Below are positions 18,404-27,069 of a DNA stretch of 64,000 bases, one piece after another. A program made the position numbers and the translations under genes. The notes beneath the pieces were generated by a model, which saw only the letters and a program-made list of their open reading frames with translations, did not search any database and was not told where the DNA came from. This DNA comes from Acidobacteriota bacterium (lineage in GTDB: Bacteria; Acidobacteriota; Terriglobia; Bryobacterales; Bryobacteraceae), in contig JAPKZA010000275.1 in NCBI GenBank assembly GCA_026394015.1, forward strand, positions 1 through 64,000. The letters are read 5' to 3'. Positions within the stretch are counted from its first letter, which is position 1. Each line of letters begins with the position of its first letter.

Positions 18404-19921
18404 TTATCCCGGGCGAGCTGCGCCGTGAAGACGGAAGAGCAAGCGAAGTTCCTGGCGCCATTCTAACCCGACGCCCATGCGCTCCACTGCCACTACAGAT
18501 GAAAAATAGCTCAGGATGGTTTCGGTAGTCGGATGGAATTCGAGCGCGGGGGCAACGAGGAGCAGGCGGGGGCGGTCTGCCGAGATGGCGTGGCCAGGGA
18601 AATAGCCGTGGGTGGTGAACTCGTTGCGTTCGGCGTGCCAGGCGACGCGCATCCAATAGTCGAGGGCTTGGAGGGGGAGGTGGATATCCTCGGTGGCCTT
18701 GATTTCCAGGACGACGAGGCGTCCCGAGCGTTCGATCGCGAGCAGGTCGGCGATACCGCGGTCGAGGCCGGCGAGGGCGGGAACCTGGCCGTAGATGGGT
18801 TCAGGGCAGAGGCGGGCGTCGAGGGTGGTGATGGATTCGCGAACGCGCATTTCGAGCCAGGCTTCCGGCCCGCGTTGGTGCAGGATGCTGCCGTGTTCGC
18901 TGCGGAGGTTGACGAGTTCGGCGACGAGGGAGCGCAATTCGGGGAGGTTATTGGGATGGAGGACGCGCTTATCATCGATGCCGCCGCGGAGTTCGCCGTT
19001 GCGCCAGCGGGCGAATTCGAGGCCGAAGACGCGGAAACTGGCGGTGCCGCCGGCGAGGGAAACGCGTTCGACGTGGGGCCAGGCGGCGAGTTGGGCAACC
19101 CAGTCCGGCAGGGCGAGGATGGAGTGTTGGCAGCGCTCGAGGCTGGTTTGGAGGTTGCCGCAATCGGCGGGGTCGAGCGGAATCGCGTGGCCGTCGGGCG
19201 AGTAGGCGAAGAGGGTGAAGAGCGCTTTGGCGGGGTCGAGCCAGCGGAGACGCAGGGCGATGGCTTGCGTCTCGTGGGCGGGCAGGAAGAGGGCGAGGCC
19301 TTCGACGGTGACCTTGGGCTGGCGACGGCTACGGACGTAGTCCAGCCAGATGAGCCCGAAGGAGAGGGCGTGGGGGGCTTCGGGGGGCGCAAGGATGGCG
19401 GCCCAGGCGCGTTTGCCCTGGCGGATGACGGCGCGGGGATAGTTGGCGGAGAGGGTGTGTTGGAGGTCGCGTTCGGTGGAGAGATCGTCGAGTTCCCAGC
19501 CGACGAACCAGCGGCGAAGCATCAAGCGGAACTGTTCACGGACGATCATGCGGTCGCCTTGGCGGTCCCATTGGAGGGCTTCGGGGCGGTCGGAGTCAAA
19601 GATCCAGGCTTCGGCTTGTCGGCCACCGAATTTCTCGATGACGAGAGTGAGGCGGCCGGTTTGATGGTGGGCGACGGCGAGGATGCGACGGTTCCAGTTG
19701 CGGACGTCGTCCCAGGCGGAGAGCATGAGGCGGCCGGCGCTGAGGCCGTATTGGTGGCGGTCGGGGAGGAGGGGGAAGGCTTCGTCGCCGGGTTCCTGGA
19801 CGACGGGTTGCTTGCACCGGTCGACGAAGGCTCGGATGGCTATTTCGAGGTGTTCACGGTCAACCGGGGCGACCGGGCGGCGGGGCTTGGGCATCGGAAC
19901 ATACGTTGGGTTAGGCCGCAC
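18404..19921 (-). CDS. hypothetical protein with PD-(D/E)XK-like C-terminal nuclease pattern
   Basis: GIADLLAIERSGRLVVLEIKATEDIHLPLQALDYWMRV resembles D...ExK core; directly abuts the next gene. Confidence 0.65.
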   Translation of the reverse strand: MRPNPTYVPMPKPRRPVAPVDREHLEIAIRAFVDRCKQPVVQEPGDEAFPLLPDRHQYGLSAGRLMLSAWDDVRNWNRRILAVAHHQTGRLTLVIEKFGGRQAEAWIFDSDRPEALQWDRQGDRMIVREQFRLMLRRWFVGWELDDLSTERDLQHTLSANYPRAVIRQGKRAWAAILAPPEAPHALSFGLIWLDYVRSRRQPKVTVEGLALFLPAHETQAIALRLRWLDPAKALFTLFAYSPDGHAIPLDPADCGNLQTSLERCQHSILALPDWVAQLAAWPHVERVSLAGGTASFRVFGLEFARWRNGELRGGIDDKRVLHPNNLPELRSLVAELVNLRSEHGSILHQRGPEAWLEMRVRESITTLDARLCPEPIYGQVPALAGLDRGIADLLAIERSGRLVVLEIKATEDIHLPLQALDYWMRVAWHAERNEFTTHGYFPGHAISADRPRLLLVAPALEFHPTTETILSYFSSVVAVERMGVGLEWRQELRLLFRLHGAARPG

Positions 19922-20014
19922 AAAATCTCAGATAATGCTGGGTTGTAGCGGCCTTCGAGGCCAGGATGCCGGTTGGGGTGTTGGTTGAGGGACCGCGGTG
20001 GACTGAGGCGGGGG

Positions 20015-20080
20015 CTAGCGGGCGGTCTGGTTGTGGTTTAGGCTGACTCCGCCGACTTTGATCTTGCTCTTGATGTTCAT
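20015..20080 (-). CDS. 21-aa small peptide MNIKSKIKVGGVSLNHNQTAR
   Basis: ATG preceded by AGAGG with 8-nt spacing; C-terminus matches the second decayed copy at 21973-22059. Confidence 0.6.
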   Translation of the reverse strand: MNIKSKIKVGGVSLNHNQTAR

Positions 20081-20229
20081 TCTATTGTCCTCTTCGGTTT
20101 ATTGAGCCGCTCAGCTGCTCTCAATTTGGACGAGCGCAGAAGAGTTCAAGAAATGCTCATTCGTCGAAAAGAAATTGCAGATGTTTTTCTGGCGGCCCGT
20201 CCCAGTGAAGTCGCGTAAACTTTCAAGTA

Positions 20230-20898
20230 ATGCAGGATAGTTTGCGGGAACGATGGGACGCGGTGCGGGAGCGGATCAGCGCGGCATGCGCAAAGGCGGG
20301 TCGGGCGGAAAGCGAGGTGTTGTTGCTCGCGGTGACCAAGGTCTTTCCGTCAACCGTGATCGAAGAGGCGTATGCCCTGGGGATGCGCGAATTCGGCGAG
20401 AATTACGTGCAGGAGTTCGAACGAAAGCGGCCGTTGCTGCCGGAGCTGCCGGGGGCGCGGTTTCACTTGATTGGGCATCTGCAATCGAACAAGGCGAAGA
20501 AGGCCGGGGAGCTGTTCGATGTCGTGCAGACCATCGACGGGCCGAAGTTGGCGCGGCGGCTGGACGAGTTGGGGAAGCCGATGGAAGTGATGGTGGAAGT
20601 GAAGTTGTCGGAGGAAGAGGCCAAGCACGGGTGCGACCCGGCGGAGCTTGCGGCGGTGGTGGAGGCGATCCGAGGGTGCGCGAACCTGACGCTAACGGGG
20701 TTGATGACGATACCGCCCTGGGATGAGGACGCCGAGAAGTCGCGGCCGTATTTTGCGCGACTGCGGGAGTTAGCGGCGACGCATGGATTAACGGGGTTGT
20801 CGATGGGGATGTCGAATGATTTAGAGGTGGCGATTCAGGAAGGGTCGACCATTGTGCGAGTGGGAACGGCGCTGTTTGGTCGTCGGCAGAAGGCATGA
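20230..20898 (+). CDS. YggS-family pyridoxal phosphate-dependent protein
   Basis: LLAVTKVFPSTVIEEAYALGMREFGENYVQEF; FHLIGHLQSNKAKK; LSMGMSNDLEVAIQEGSTIVRVGTALFG. Confidence 0.93.
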   Translation: MQDSLRERWDAVRERISAACAKAGRAESEVLLLAVTKVFPSTVIEEAYALGMREFGENYVQEFERKRPLLPELPGARFHLIGHLQSNKAKKAGELFDVVQTIDGPKLARRLDELGKPMEVMVEVKLSEEEAKHGCDPAELAAVVEAIRGCANLTLTGLMTIPPWDEDAEKSRPYFARLRELAATHGLTGLSMGMSNDLEVAIQEGSTIVRVGTALFGRRQKA

Positions 20899-21920
20899 CG
20901 GTTGGGTTCTTCTCGCCCCTGCCGCCGGCGAAGTCCGGGGTGGCGGACTACGCGGCGGATCTGTTGCCGCTGCTGCCGGCGCGGGTGAACCAGTCGGGCG
21001 ACGTGAACCTCTATCACATCGGGAACAATCAACTGCACCGGGAGATTTACAGCCGGGCGTTGCGGGAACCGGGCGTGGTGGTGCTCCATGATGCGGTGCT
21101 GCACCATTTTTTCCTGGGGTCGATGGGAGAGGGGGAGTATGTGGACGAGTTTGTCTACAACTACGGTGAGTGGGCGCGGGAGTTGGGGCGGGAGCTTTGG
21201 CGGGGGCGGTCGGGGTCGGCGACGGATCCGCGGTATTTTCGCTACGGGATGTTGCGGCGGTTGGTGGAGCGGTCGCGAGCGGTGATTGTGCATAACGCGG
21301 AGGCGGCGCGGCGGGTGGGGGAGAAGGCGCGGGTGATTCCGCATTACTTCAAGGCGCCGGTGTTGCCGGAGGGTTGGGAGGTGGAGCGTTGGCGGGCGGA
21401 GCGGGGGTTGCGGCCTTCGACGACGTTGTTTGCGGTGATGGGGTATTTGCGGGAGTCGAAGCGGGTGATGGCGGTGGTTCGGACGTTTCGGAAGTTGCGG
21501 GCGGAGCGGGGGGACGTGGCGCTGTTGTTGGCGGGGGAGATCGGGTCGACGGATTTGGCGAGGGCGCTGGATTGGGAGGGGGTGCTGCGGGTGGGGCACA
21601 TGACGGAGCGGGAGTTTTGGCTGGTAGGGAGTGCGGTGGATGTGGTCGTGAATTTGCGGTATCCAGCGAGCGGGGAGACGTCGGGGATTGGGTTACGGAT
21701 GATGGGGATTGGGAAGCCGGTGTTGACGAGCGACGGGGAGGGGTTGGAGGTGCCGGCGGGGGTGGGGGAGGAGGAGAGGTTGGCGGAGACGATGCGGGAG
21801 TGCGCGGATCGTCCGGGGCGGGTGCGCGAGTATGGGTTAGCGGTGCGGGAGCGGGTGCGGCGGGAGCATGATTTGGGGGTGGTGGCGGAAAGGTATATGG
21901 CGGTGTTGCGGGAGGCCTGA
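20895..21920 (+). CDS. glycosyltransferase (GT4-like)
   Basis: MTVGFFSPLPPAKSGVADYAADLLPLL; VVVNLRYPASGETSGIGLRMMGIGKPVLTSDG. Confidence 0.85.
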   Translation: MTVGFFSPLPPAKSGVADYAADLLPLLPARVNQSGDVNLYHIGNNQLHREIYSRALREPGVVVLHDAVLHHFFLGSMGEGEYVDEFVYNYGEWARELGRELWRGRSGSATDPRYFRYGMLRRLVERSRAVIVHNAEAARRVGEKARVIPHYFKAPVLPEGWEVERWRAERGLRPSTTLFAVMGYLRESKRVMAVVRTFRKLRAERGDVALLLAGEIGSTDLARALDWEGVLRVGHMTEREFWLVGSAVDVVVNLRYPASGETSGIGLRMMGIGKPVLTSDGEGLEVPAGVGEEERLAETMRECADRPGRVREYGLAVRERVRREHDLGVVAERYMAVLREA

Positions 21921-21949
21921 GGCACCGTTTGGGGGGACGGTCTCAGGCC
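21914..21949. terminator. hairpin GGCCTGAG-gc-ACCGT / ACGGT-CTCAGGCC spanning the GT stop codon, between convergent units
   Basis: 13 paired bases with a 2-nt bulge; no T-run, so terminator function is tentative. Confidence 0.4.
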
Positions 21950-21972
21950 GGGAATGAGGGTGTGGGTTAGCG

Positions 21973-22059
21973 GGCTGTTTGCTTGTGGTTGTTCTTCGTG
22001 CCACCTGCTTTGACGGCGCTCTTGAGGGGGGAGGGCGGCCTGGTTGTGGTTAGCTTTCG
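21973..22059 (-). pseudogene. decayed copy of the K-x-GG-xxx-NHxQTAR small-peptide gene (two repeat units, frameshifted)
   Basis: Minus strand: SKANHNQAALPP in one frame, then KSAVKAGGTKNNHKQTAR* in another, with the frame change in a C-rich tract (CCCTCCCCCCTC). Confidence 0.5.
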
Positions 22060-22338
22060 AATGTTGTCGCCAACCCAACCGTTGTCGTCGAGGTCCTCTC
22101 TCCCACCACCGAAGCCCTTGACCGTGGAGTAAAATCCCGCGAATATCGCTTAAGCCCCTCCATCTGTCAGTACGCCCTGGTGTCCCAGGATCGGCCCCTC
22201 ATCGAGATCCACACCCGCGCCGCCGACGGCCACCGGCGGATCAGCGAAGTGGCCGGCCTCGACGCCGACTGCGTCTTCTCCTCCCTCGACTGCACCATCC
22301 CCATGGCCGCCCTATACGAAGGGGTTCTTGAGAAGTAG
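22054..22338 (+). pseudogene. Uma2-family C-terminal fragment, no N-terminus or start
   Basis: Translation from 22060: NVVANPTVVVEVLSPTTEALDRGVKSREYRLSPSICQYALVSQDRPLIEIHTRAADGHRRISEVAGLDADCVFSSLDCTIPMAALYEGVLEK*. Not in the ORF track. Confidence 0.75.
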
Positions 22339-22460
22339 TTACGGCTCTGCCTCCTCCTCCTCCCCCAGCACCAGAAGAAGCGAAGCCAACGAGGACCGAC
22401 GCTAACCTCCGCCGACAACGGGCAAATGCGCTGGGGCCCTCGATCCTGTGCGCCACCGCA

Positions 22461-22466
22461 TATAAT
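22461..22466 (+). promoter_or_regulatory. candidate -10 element TATAAT upstream of hicA
   Basis: Exact TATAAT 15 nt before ATG 22482; no good -35 box. Confidence 0.35.
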
Positions 22467-22481
22467 CAGATTACCGAATGA

Positions 22482-22679
22482 ATGCCGAGGAAAATCCGGG
22501 AGTTGATAGCGGAATTGGAGAAGCACGGCTTTGTCGGTCGCGGCGGCAAGGGTAGCCATCGCAATTTCGCTCACCCGCGAGTCACTCGCCCAGTTACGAT
22601 CTCCGGGGATACCGGAGATGATGCCAAGCTATAGCAAGAAAAGGCCGTCAAGGCCGCTATCGAGGAGGCGACACGATGA
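22482..22679 (+). pseudogene. HicA toxin with premature TAG (22632-22634)
   Basis: MPRKIRELIAELEKHGFVGRGGKGSHRNFAHPRVTRPVTISGDTGDDAKL*QEKAVKAAIEEATR*; reading frame past the TAG continues to an ATGA overlap with hicB. Confidence 0.85.
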
Positions 22680-22915
22680 AAGAGAGCGCGCACTACGTAA
22701 AGATCGTCGAGTGGTCCGATGAGGACGGGTGCTTCGTCGGCCGTTGTCCTGGGTTGCTCTACGGTGGTTGCCATGGTCAGCATGAGGTGGCGGTGTTCGA
22801 GCAGTTATGTGCCGCGGTCGACGAAGTGATTGATCTCTATAACCGCGACGGCAAACCGCTGCCCCCTCCCACCAGTGGGCGGGATTACGCGAGCAAGATG
22901 CTCAACGTGGCGTAG
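22676..22915 (+). CDS. hicB: HicB-family antitoxin
   Basis: MKESAHYVKIVEWSDEDGCFVGRCPGLLYGGCHGQHEVAVFEQLCAAVDEVIDLY; coupled to hicA. Confidence 0.8.
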   Translation: MKESAHYVKIVEWSDEDGCFVGRCPGLLYGGCHGQHEVAVFEQLCAAVDEVIDLYNRDGKPLPPPTSGRDYASKMLNVA

Positions 22916-23133
22916 TTCCCTTCGCGGAAGTACCAAAGTGAAAGCGACCCGGGACTCGGACAAAAACAACTGTCAGCATACGGGGCTCGTCGCGGCAGAT
23001 CGAGCCTCGAGTACGAACACAATCTCCCATCCCTGTCATTTGGACTCGTCACTGTTCATGTCGCGCGGAACAAGAGCGCTTTCAAATAACCGCTCTTCCA
23101 ATGCGCCCGCCAACCTCGCACTACGATAAGGAC

Positions 23134-23538
23134 ATGCCAACCCCGCCCCCGAGCCAACCCCTCTCAGCCCCAGAGCTCATCTCCACAAAACTCGCCGAAC
23201 TCGGCGACTGGCGCGGCCAAGCCCTTGCCAAAATTCGCCAACTCATCCAAGAAGCCGTCCCCGACGTCCTCGAAGAATGGAAGTGGAACACTCCCGTCTG
23301 GTCCCACCACGGCATCCTCTGCACCGGCGAATCCTACAAAAAGGTCGTCAAGCTAACCTTCGCCAAAGGTGCCTCCCTTCCCGATCCAACCCGTCTCTTC
23401 AATGCAAGCCTCGAAGGCAACGTCCGCCGCGCCATCGACATCCCCGAAGGCGTCCAACTCGACGAGTCCGCCTTCAAAGCGCTAATCCGCGCCGCCGTCG
23501 CCCGAAACCGCCCTCCCTCACCGCCCTCCGGCCGGTAA
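23134..23538 (+). CDS. DUF1801 domain protein
   Basis: WRGQALAKIRQLIQEAVPDVLEEWKWNTPVWSHHGILCTGESYKKVVKLTFAKGASLPDP. Confidence 0.85.
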   Translation: MPTPPPSQPLSAPELISTKLAELGDWRGQALAKIRQLIQEAVPDVLEEWKWNTPVWSHHGILCTGESYKKVVKLTFAKGASLPDPTRLFNASLEGNVRRAIDIPEGVQLDESAFKALIRAAVARNRPPSPPSGR

Positions 23539-25695
23539 ATGCTCCATCAAATACCGCCCCATCAACGCATGAATATGCAGCGACGTCCCCTTCCCCTCAT
23601 TAATCGAGTGAGACCGATTCGGATACGCCATCATGTCAAACGGCTTCCCCAACTCCACCAGCCGATTCGCCAATCTCTCCACACCCTGATAATGGCAGTT
23701 ATCATCCCCCGTCCCGTGCACAATCAATAACTTCCCCGCCAACCCCTCCGCAAAGTTGATCGGCGACCCATCCTTGTACCCCTTCGCGTTATCCTTCGGC
23801 ACCCCCATGTAGCGCTCCTGATAGATCGTGTCGTAAAGCTGCTGATCCGGCACCGGCGCCACGCTCATCCCCACTTTATACAACCCCGGCGTCCGAAACA
23901 TCGCATTCAAAGTATTCGATCCGCCCCCGCTCCATCCCCAAATCGCCACCCGCTCCCCATCTAAATACGACCGCATCGCCAGCAAAGCCTTCAACCCCGC
24001 CGCCTGCTCCGCCGCCGAAAGCACCCCCACCGACCCGTACACCACCTTCCGCCAAGCCCGCCCCTTCGGCGCCGGCGTTCCCCGATTATCCATGCTCACC
24101 ACCACATATCCCTGGTCCGCGATCGCCCGATGATACAACCCCCGCGCCCCCTGCCAGCTATCCGTTACCGTCACCCCCGCCGGCTCCCCGTACACATACA
24201 CGAGCACCGGATACCGCCGCGAAGCGTCAAAATTCGCCGGCTTGATCATCCAGGCATCCATCTCCACCCCGCCCCCAATCGCAATCTTCAAAAACTCCGT
24301 CGCCGCCCCCTTCGTCTCCACCTTGTTCTCCGCCAACACCCGCACCCGCCGATGCTCCGGCAAACTCACAAGCTCCGTCGTGGGCGGCGCATCGATCGTC
24401 GAGTAAGTATGGAACGCAAACGCCCCTGAACCCGCAATGTCGTAACTATGCGTCCCGCCCCCCTGCGAAAGCCGTTCCGCCGCCCCGCCCTGCAGACTCA
24501 CCCGATACAAATGCCGCTCCGTCGCCCGCTCCGGCGAAGCGACATAGTAAACGTGCTCCTTCGTCACCCGCGCCAACCGCATCACGTCCACCCCTGCCGG
24601 CGTCACTGCCGTCGGAACCCCACCCACCACCCGATACGCCCGCCGCCACCCATCCCGCTCGCTCAGCACCACGAAAGACCCATCGGCCAAAAACTCCGGC
24701 TCATGGTGGTCGACCCAAGTCTCGTCCTTATCTTGAAAAACCTGTTTCACCTGTCCGGTCTTCGCATCGGCCACCAGCAAATCTTGGCGATTCTGCAGCC
24801 GGTTCAAATGCTGCAAAACCAAACTCTTCCCCTCCCACCGCATCCCCGCGATGTAGTTCTCCCGCGGGTCGCCCGGCACCGCCATCCACTTCGTCTTCCC
24901 CCCCGCCGCCGGCACCACCCCCACCCGCACTGCCGAATTCGCCGTCCCCACTTTCGGATACGGAATCGGAATCAGCTTCGGATACGTCGCGTCCGTATTG
25001 TTGATCAGGTGGAACACCCCCACTCCGCTCGAATCAAACTGCCAGTAAGCGATGGACTGGCTATCCGGGCTCCATCGATACCCGTCTCGAATCCCGAGCT
25101 CTTCCTCGTACGCCCAGTCGGAGGTGCCATTGATCAAGGTGGCGCTTCCGTCCATCGTCAACTGCCGGACCTTCCCCGTCTCGACGTCCTCGCGATAGAG
25201 GTTATTCCCCCGCACGAAAGCGACACTCTTGCCGTCCGGCGAGAACTTAGCGAACAGCAACGAGGCCTCTTCGCCCTTGCCGCCCACCTGCCGTAGCTTG
25301 CCGCTCGTCCGATCGAGAATCCAATAATCGCCCCGCGTATGCAAGCGCCAAACCTTCCGCGTGTTCGTAAACACCAGCAGCCGCTTCTGATCGGCTGTCC
25401 AAGAGTAACCCGCGACGGTCAAAGGCTTAGTCTTCCCTTCCGGCGTCAACTGCTTCGCCGAGACCATCACCTCCCGGGCACCCGTCGCCGTCGCGTAGCG
25501 AACGATCTCGCCGTTCTCAAGCGTCGTATACGCCGCCCCGCTGTCGATCCAAGCCGCCGGCCCGAAGCTCTTCATCCGCGACGCCCCCGGCCCAAAAATC
25601 TCCGCCAGTCGGCCATTCAGAGCGCCCTCCTGCGCCGAGATCGAGACCGCCGAACAAATCAGGAAAAGGGCCAACAGGAATCGAGTAGGAATCAT
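23518..25695 (-). CDS. S9 family peptidase (dipeptidyl peptidase IV-like)
   Basis: DPP-IV propeller motifs (DWAYEEELGIRDGYRWSPDSQSIAYWQFD) and GWSGGGSNTLNAMF catalytic Ser; Asp/His in GTGDDNCHYQ...NRSHSI. Confidence 0.93.
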   Translation of the reverse strand: MIPTRFLLALFLICSAVSISAQEGALNGRLAEIFGPGASRMKSFGPAAWIDSGAAYTTLENGEIVRYATATGAREVMVSAKQLTPEGKTKPLTVAGYSWTADQKRLLVFTNTRKVWRLHTRGDYWILDRTSGKLRQVGGKGEEASLLFAKFSPDGKSVAFVRGNNLYREDVETGKVRQLTMDGSATLINGTSDWAYEEELGIRDGYRWSPDSQSIAYWQFDSSGVGVFHLINNTDATYPKLIPIPYPKVGTANSAVRVGVVPAAGGKTKWMAVPGDPRENYIAGMRWEGKSLVLQHLNRLQNRQDLLVADAKTGQVKQVFQDKDETWVDHHEPEFLADGSFVVLSERDGWRRAYRVVGGVPTAVTPAGVDVMRLARVTKEHVYYVASPERATERHLYRVSLQGGAAERLSQGGGTHSYDIAGSGAFAFHTYSTIDAPPTTELVSLPEHRRVRVLAENKVETKGAATEFLKIAIGGGVEMDAWMIKPANFDASRRYPVLVYVYGEPAGVTVTDSWQGARGLYHRAIADQGYVVVSMDNRGTPAPKGRAWRKVVYGSVGVLSAAEQAAGLKALLAMRSYLDGERVAIWGWSGGGSNTLNAMFRTPGLYKVGMSVAPVPDQQLYDTIYQERYMGVPKDNAKGYKDGSPINFAEGLAGKLLIVHGTGDDNCHYQGVERLANRLVELGKPFDMMAYPNRSHSINEGKGTSLHIHALMGRYLMEHLPAGGR

Positions 25696-25808
25696 CGCTC
25701 CATCCTACAACGCGCTCCCCCAACAGATACGAAACGATTTTCCACTTTTGACATCTAACACCTAGTGGACATGCCCTTCGTGGACATCGAACAGAGGAGA
25801 TAAAGATC

Positions 25809-26111
25809 ATGTTGATTCGAAATAAATTGGTTGTTGCAGGCGTCCTGGCCCTGTCCGCCCTCTCGGTTGGCTTCGGCCAGCAGTCAGCGAAAGAGGATAT
25901 GAAGGACGCCGGCAGGGCCTCGAAGGAAGCCGCCGTGAAGACCGGCCGGGCGACCAAAAAGGTGGCGGAGAAGACCGCCGATGCTACTGTGGACGGTGCA
26001 AAAGCAACCGGCAAAGCCGTCAAGCGAGGTACCAAAAAGGTAGTCTACAAGTCGGCGAACGCGATCGAAAAAGGTGCCGATAAGGTGGGAGACAAAACCA
26101 AACCAAACTAA
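25809..26111 (+). CDS. small secreted Lys/Ala-rich protein
   Basis: Signal peptide then repetitive K/A/T-rich amphipathic sequence (KTGRATKKVAEKTADATVDGAKATGKAVKRGTKKV). Confidence 0.7.
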   Translation: MLIRNKLVVAGVLALSALSVGFGQQSAKEDMKDAGRASKEAAVKTGRATKKVAEKTADATVDGAKATGKAVKRGTKKVVYKSANAIEKGADKVGDKTKPN

Positions 26112-26359
26112 GCCGGTTTGACGTCACCAGCGATGATCGCGACTAGCTCCATTCGCTGGTCGCGGTCCTCGTTCCAACCCTTCCGCCCGATACCCAAACC
26201 CCACCGCCGAAAGACCGCCCAGCCGTTATCCTCTGTCACTGTCGCCACCATCCAAAGGCCTTCAGGATCGGCACCACCACCACCGGAGTCATTATCCCAC
26301 CCGACCGGCGTCACCTCTTGTTGACCCCGCTTTCGCGCGGTTCTCGCATTTGACGCCAT
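26108..26359 (-). CDS. hypothetical protein
   Basis: 83 aa from MASNARTARKRGQQEVTPVGWDNDSGGGG; convergent with the 25809 gene; weak support. Confidence 0.35.
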   Translation of the reverse strand: MASNARTARKRGQQEVTPVGWDNDSGGGGADPEGLWMVATVTEDNGWAVFRRWGLGIGRKGWNEDRDQRMELVAIIAGDVKPA

Positions 26360-26813
26360 GTTGATGCCCAAAATCGCGTTTACCCGCCCGGAGTGCGTCG
26401 CTCTCAATCGTCAGGGGGAGCTGTCGCCAAACCAGCGTCGCAAGTACTTGCTGGAGTCGCTACTCTTCATTTCCATCGCCGTGGTATCACTCGGTGTCGC
26501 CGGCGTTTGTCTCTACGGAGGTAAGTACGCCATGGCAGCCGTCTTCACCTTCGTCGCGGTGCTGATGGCGTTCCTGACGAAGGAGTCGTGGCTGATTTCT
26601 CACCACACCAAAGCCGAGTTCTTGGTGCTCAGCGGGGTACTCCACCAAGTCGAACGGATTGCGCCGGGCAAGGGCGGTACCGTGGGCATCGGGAAGAACA
26701 AGGTTTACCTGACCAGAGAAAAATACCGCGAGGTCCGGTACGGAAACAGCTACGACATATTCGTCATCTTGCCCTATCACACCGCCATCTCGGCCCAAGA
26801 GATCGACATCTAG
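26358..26813 (+). CDS. hypothetical membrane protein
   Basis: Two hydrophobic helices (LLESLLFISIAVVSLGVAGVCLYGGKYAMAAVFTFVAVLMAF) plus a soluble C-terminal part. Confidence 0.55.
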   Translation: MLMPKIAFTRPECVALNRQGELSPNQRRKYLLESLLFISIAVVSLGVAGVCLYGGKYAMAAVFTFVAVLMAFLTKESWLISHHTKAEFLVLSGVLHQVERIAPGKGGTVGIGKNKVYLTREKYREVRYGNSYDIFVILPYHTAISAQEIDI

Positions 26814-27069
26814 CGGATCTCATCCGCAATGGCCACGGCCGTGCAGAACCGCGCGCAACCTTGGAGGCTTCGGCCCGGTCGCCCGCGGCGAAAATAGGCC
26901 CATTACTGATTTTCTCGTCGAACTGTCCTACTCAGTCCCCCGAATAATACCTTCCGCGAAGCCCACCCGCCGAAGCAGAACGGATTTGTACCTCAGTCAA
27001 CCCCCGAACCATCCCACAACGCACCACTGACGGCCTCCCCGTCTTGCCACGATTCCAACGGGCCAAACA

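Noticed and set aside
22452-22480. Possible dif/XerCD site (CACCGCATATAATCAGATTACCGAATG) at the skew switch
   Set aside because: Resembles dif arms only loosely (extra base, poor XerD arm); also explained as the -10 region of hicA. A proper motif search is needed.
25809-26111. Histone H1-like nucleoid protein
   Set aside because: K/A-rich composition suggests it, but the clear N-terminal signal peptide argues for export; left as a small secreted protein.
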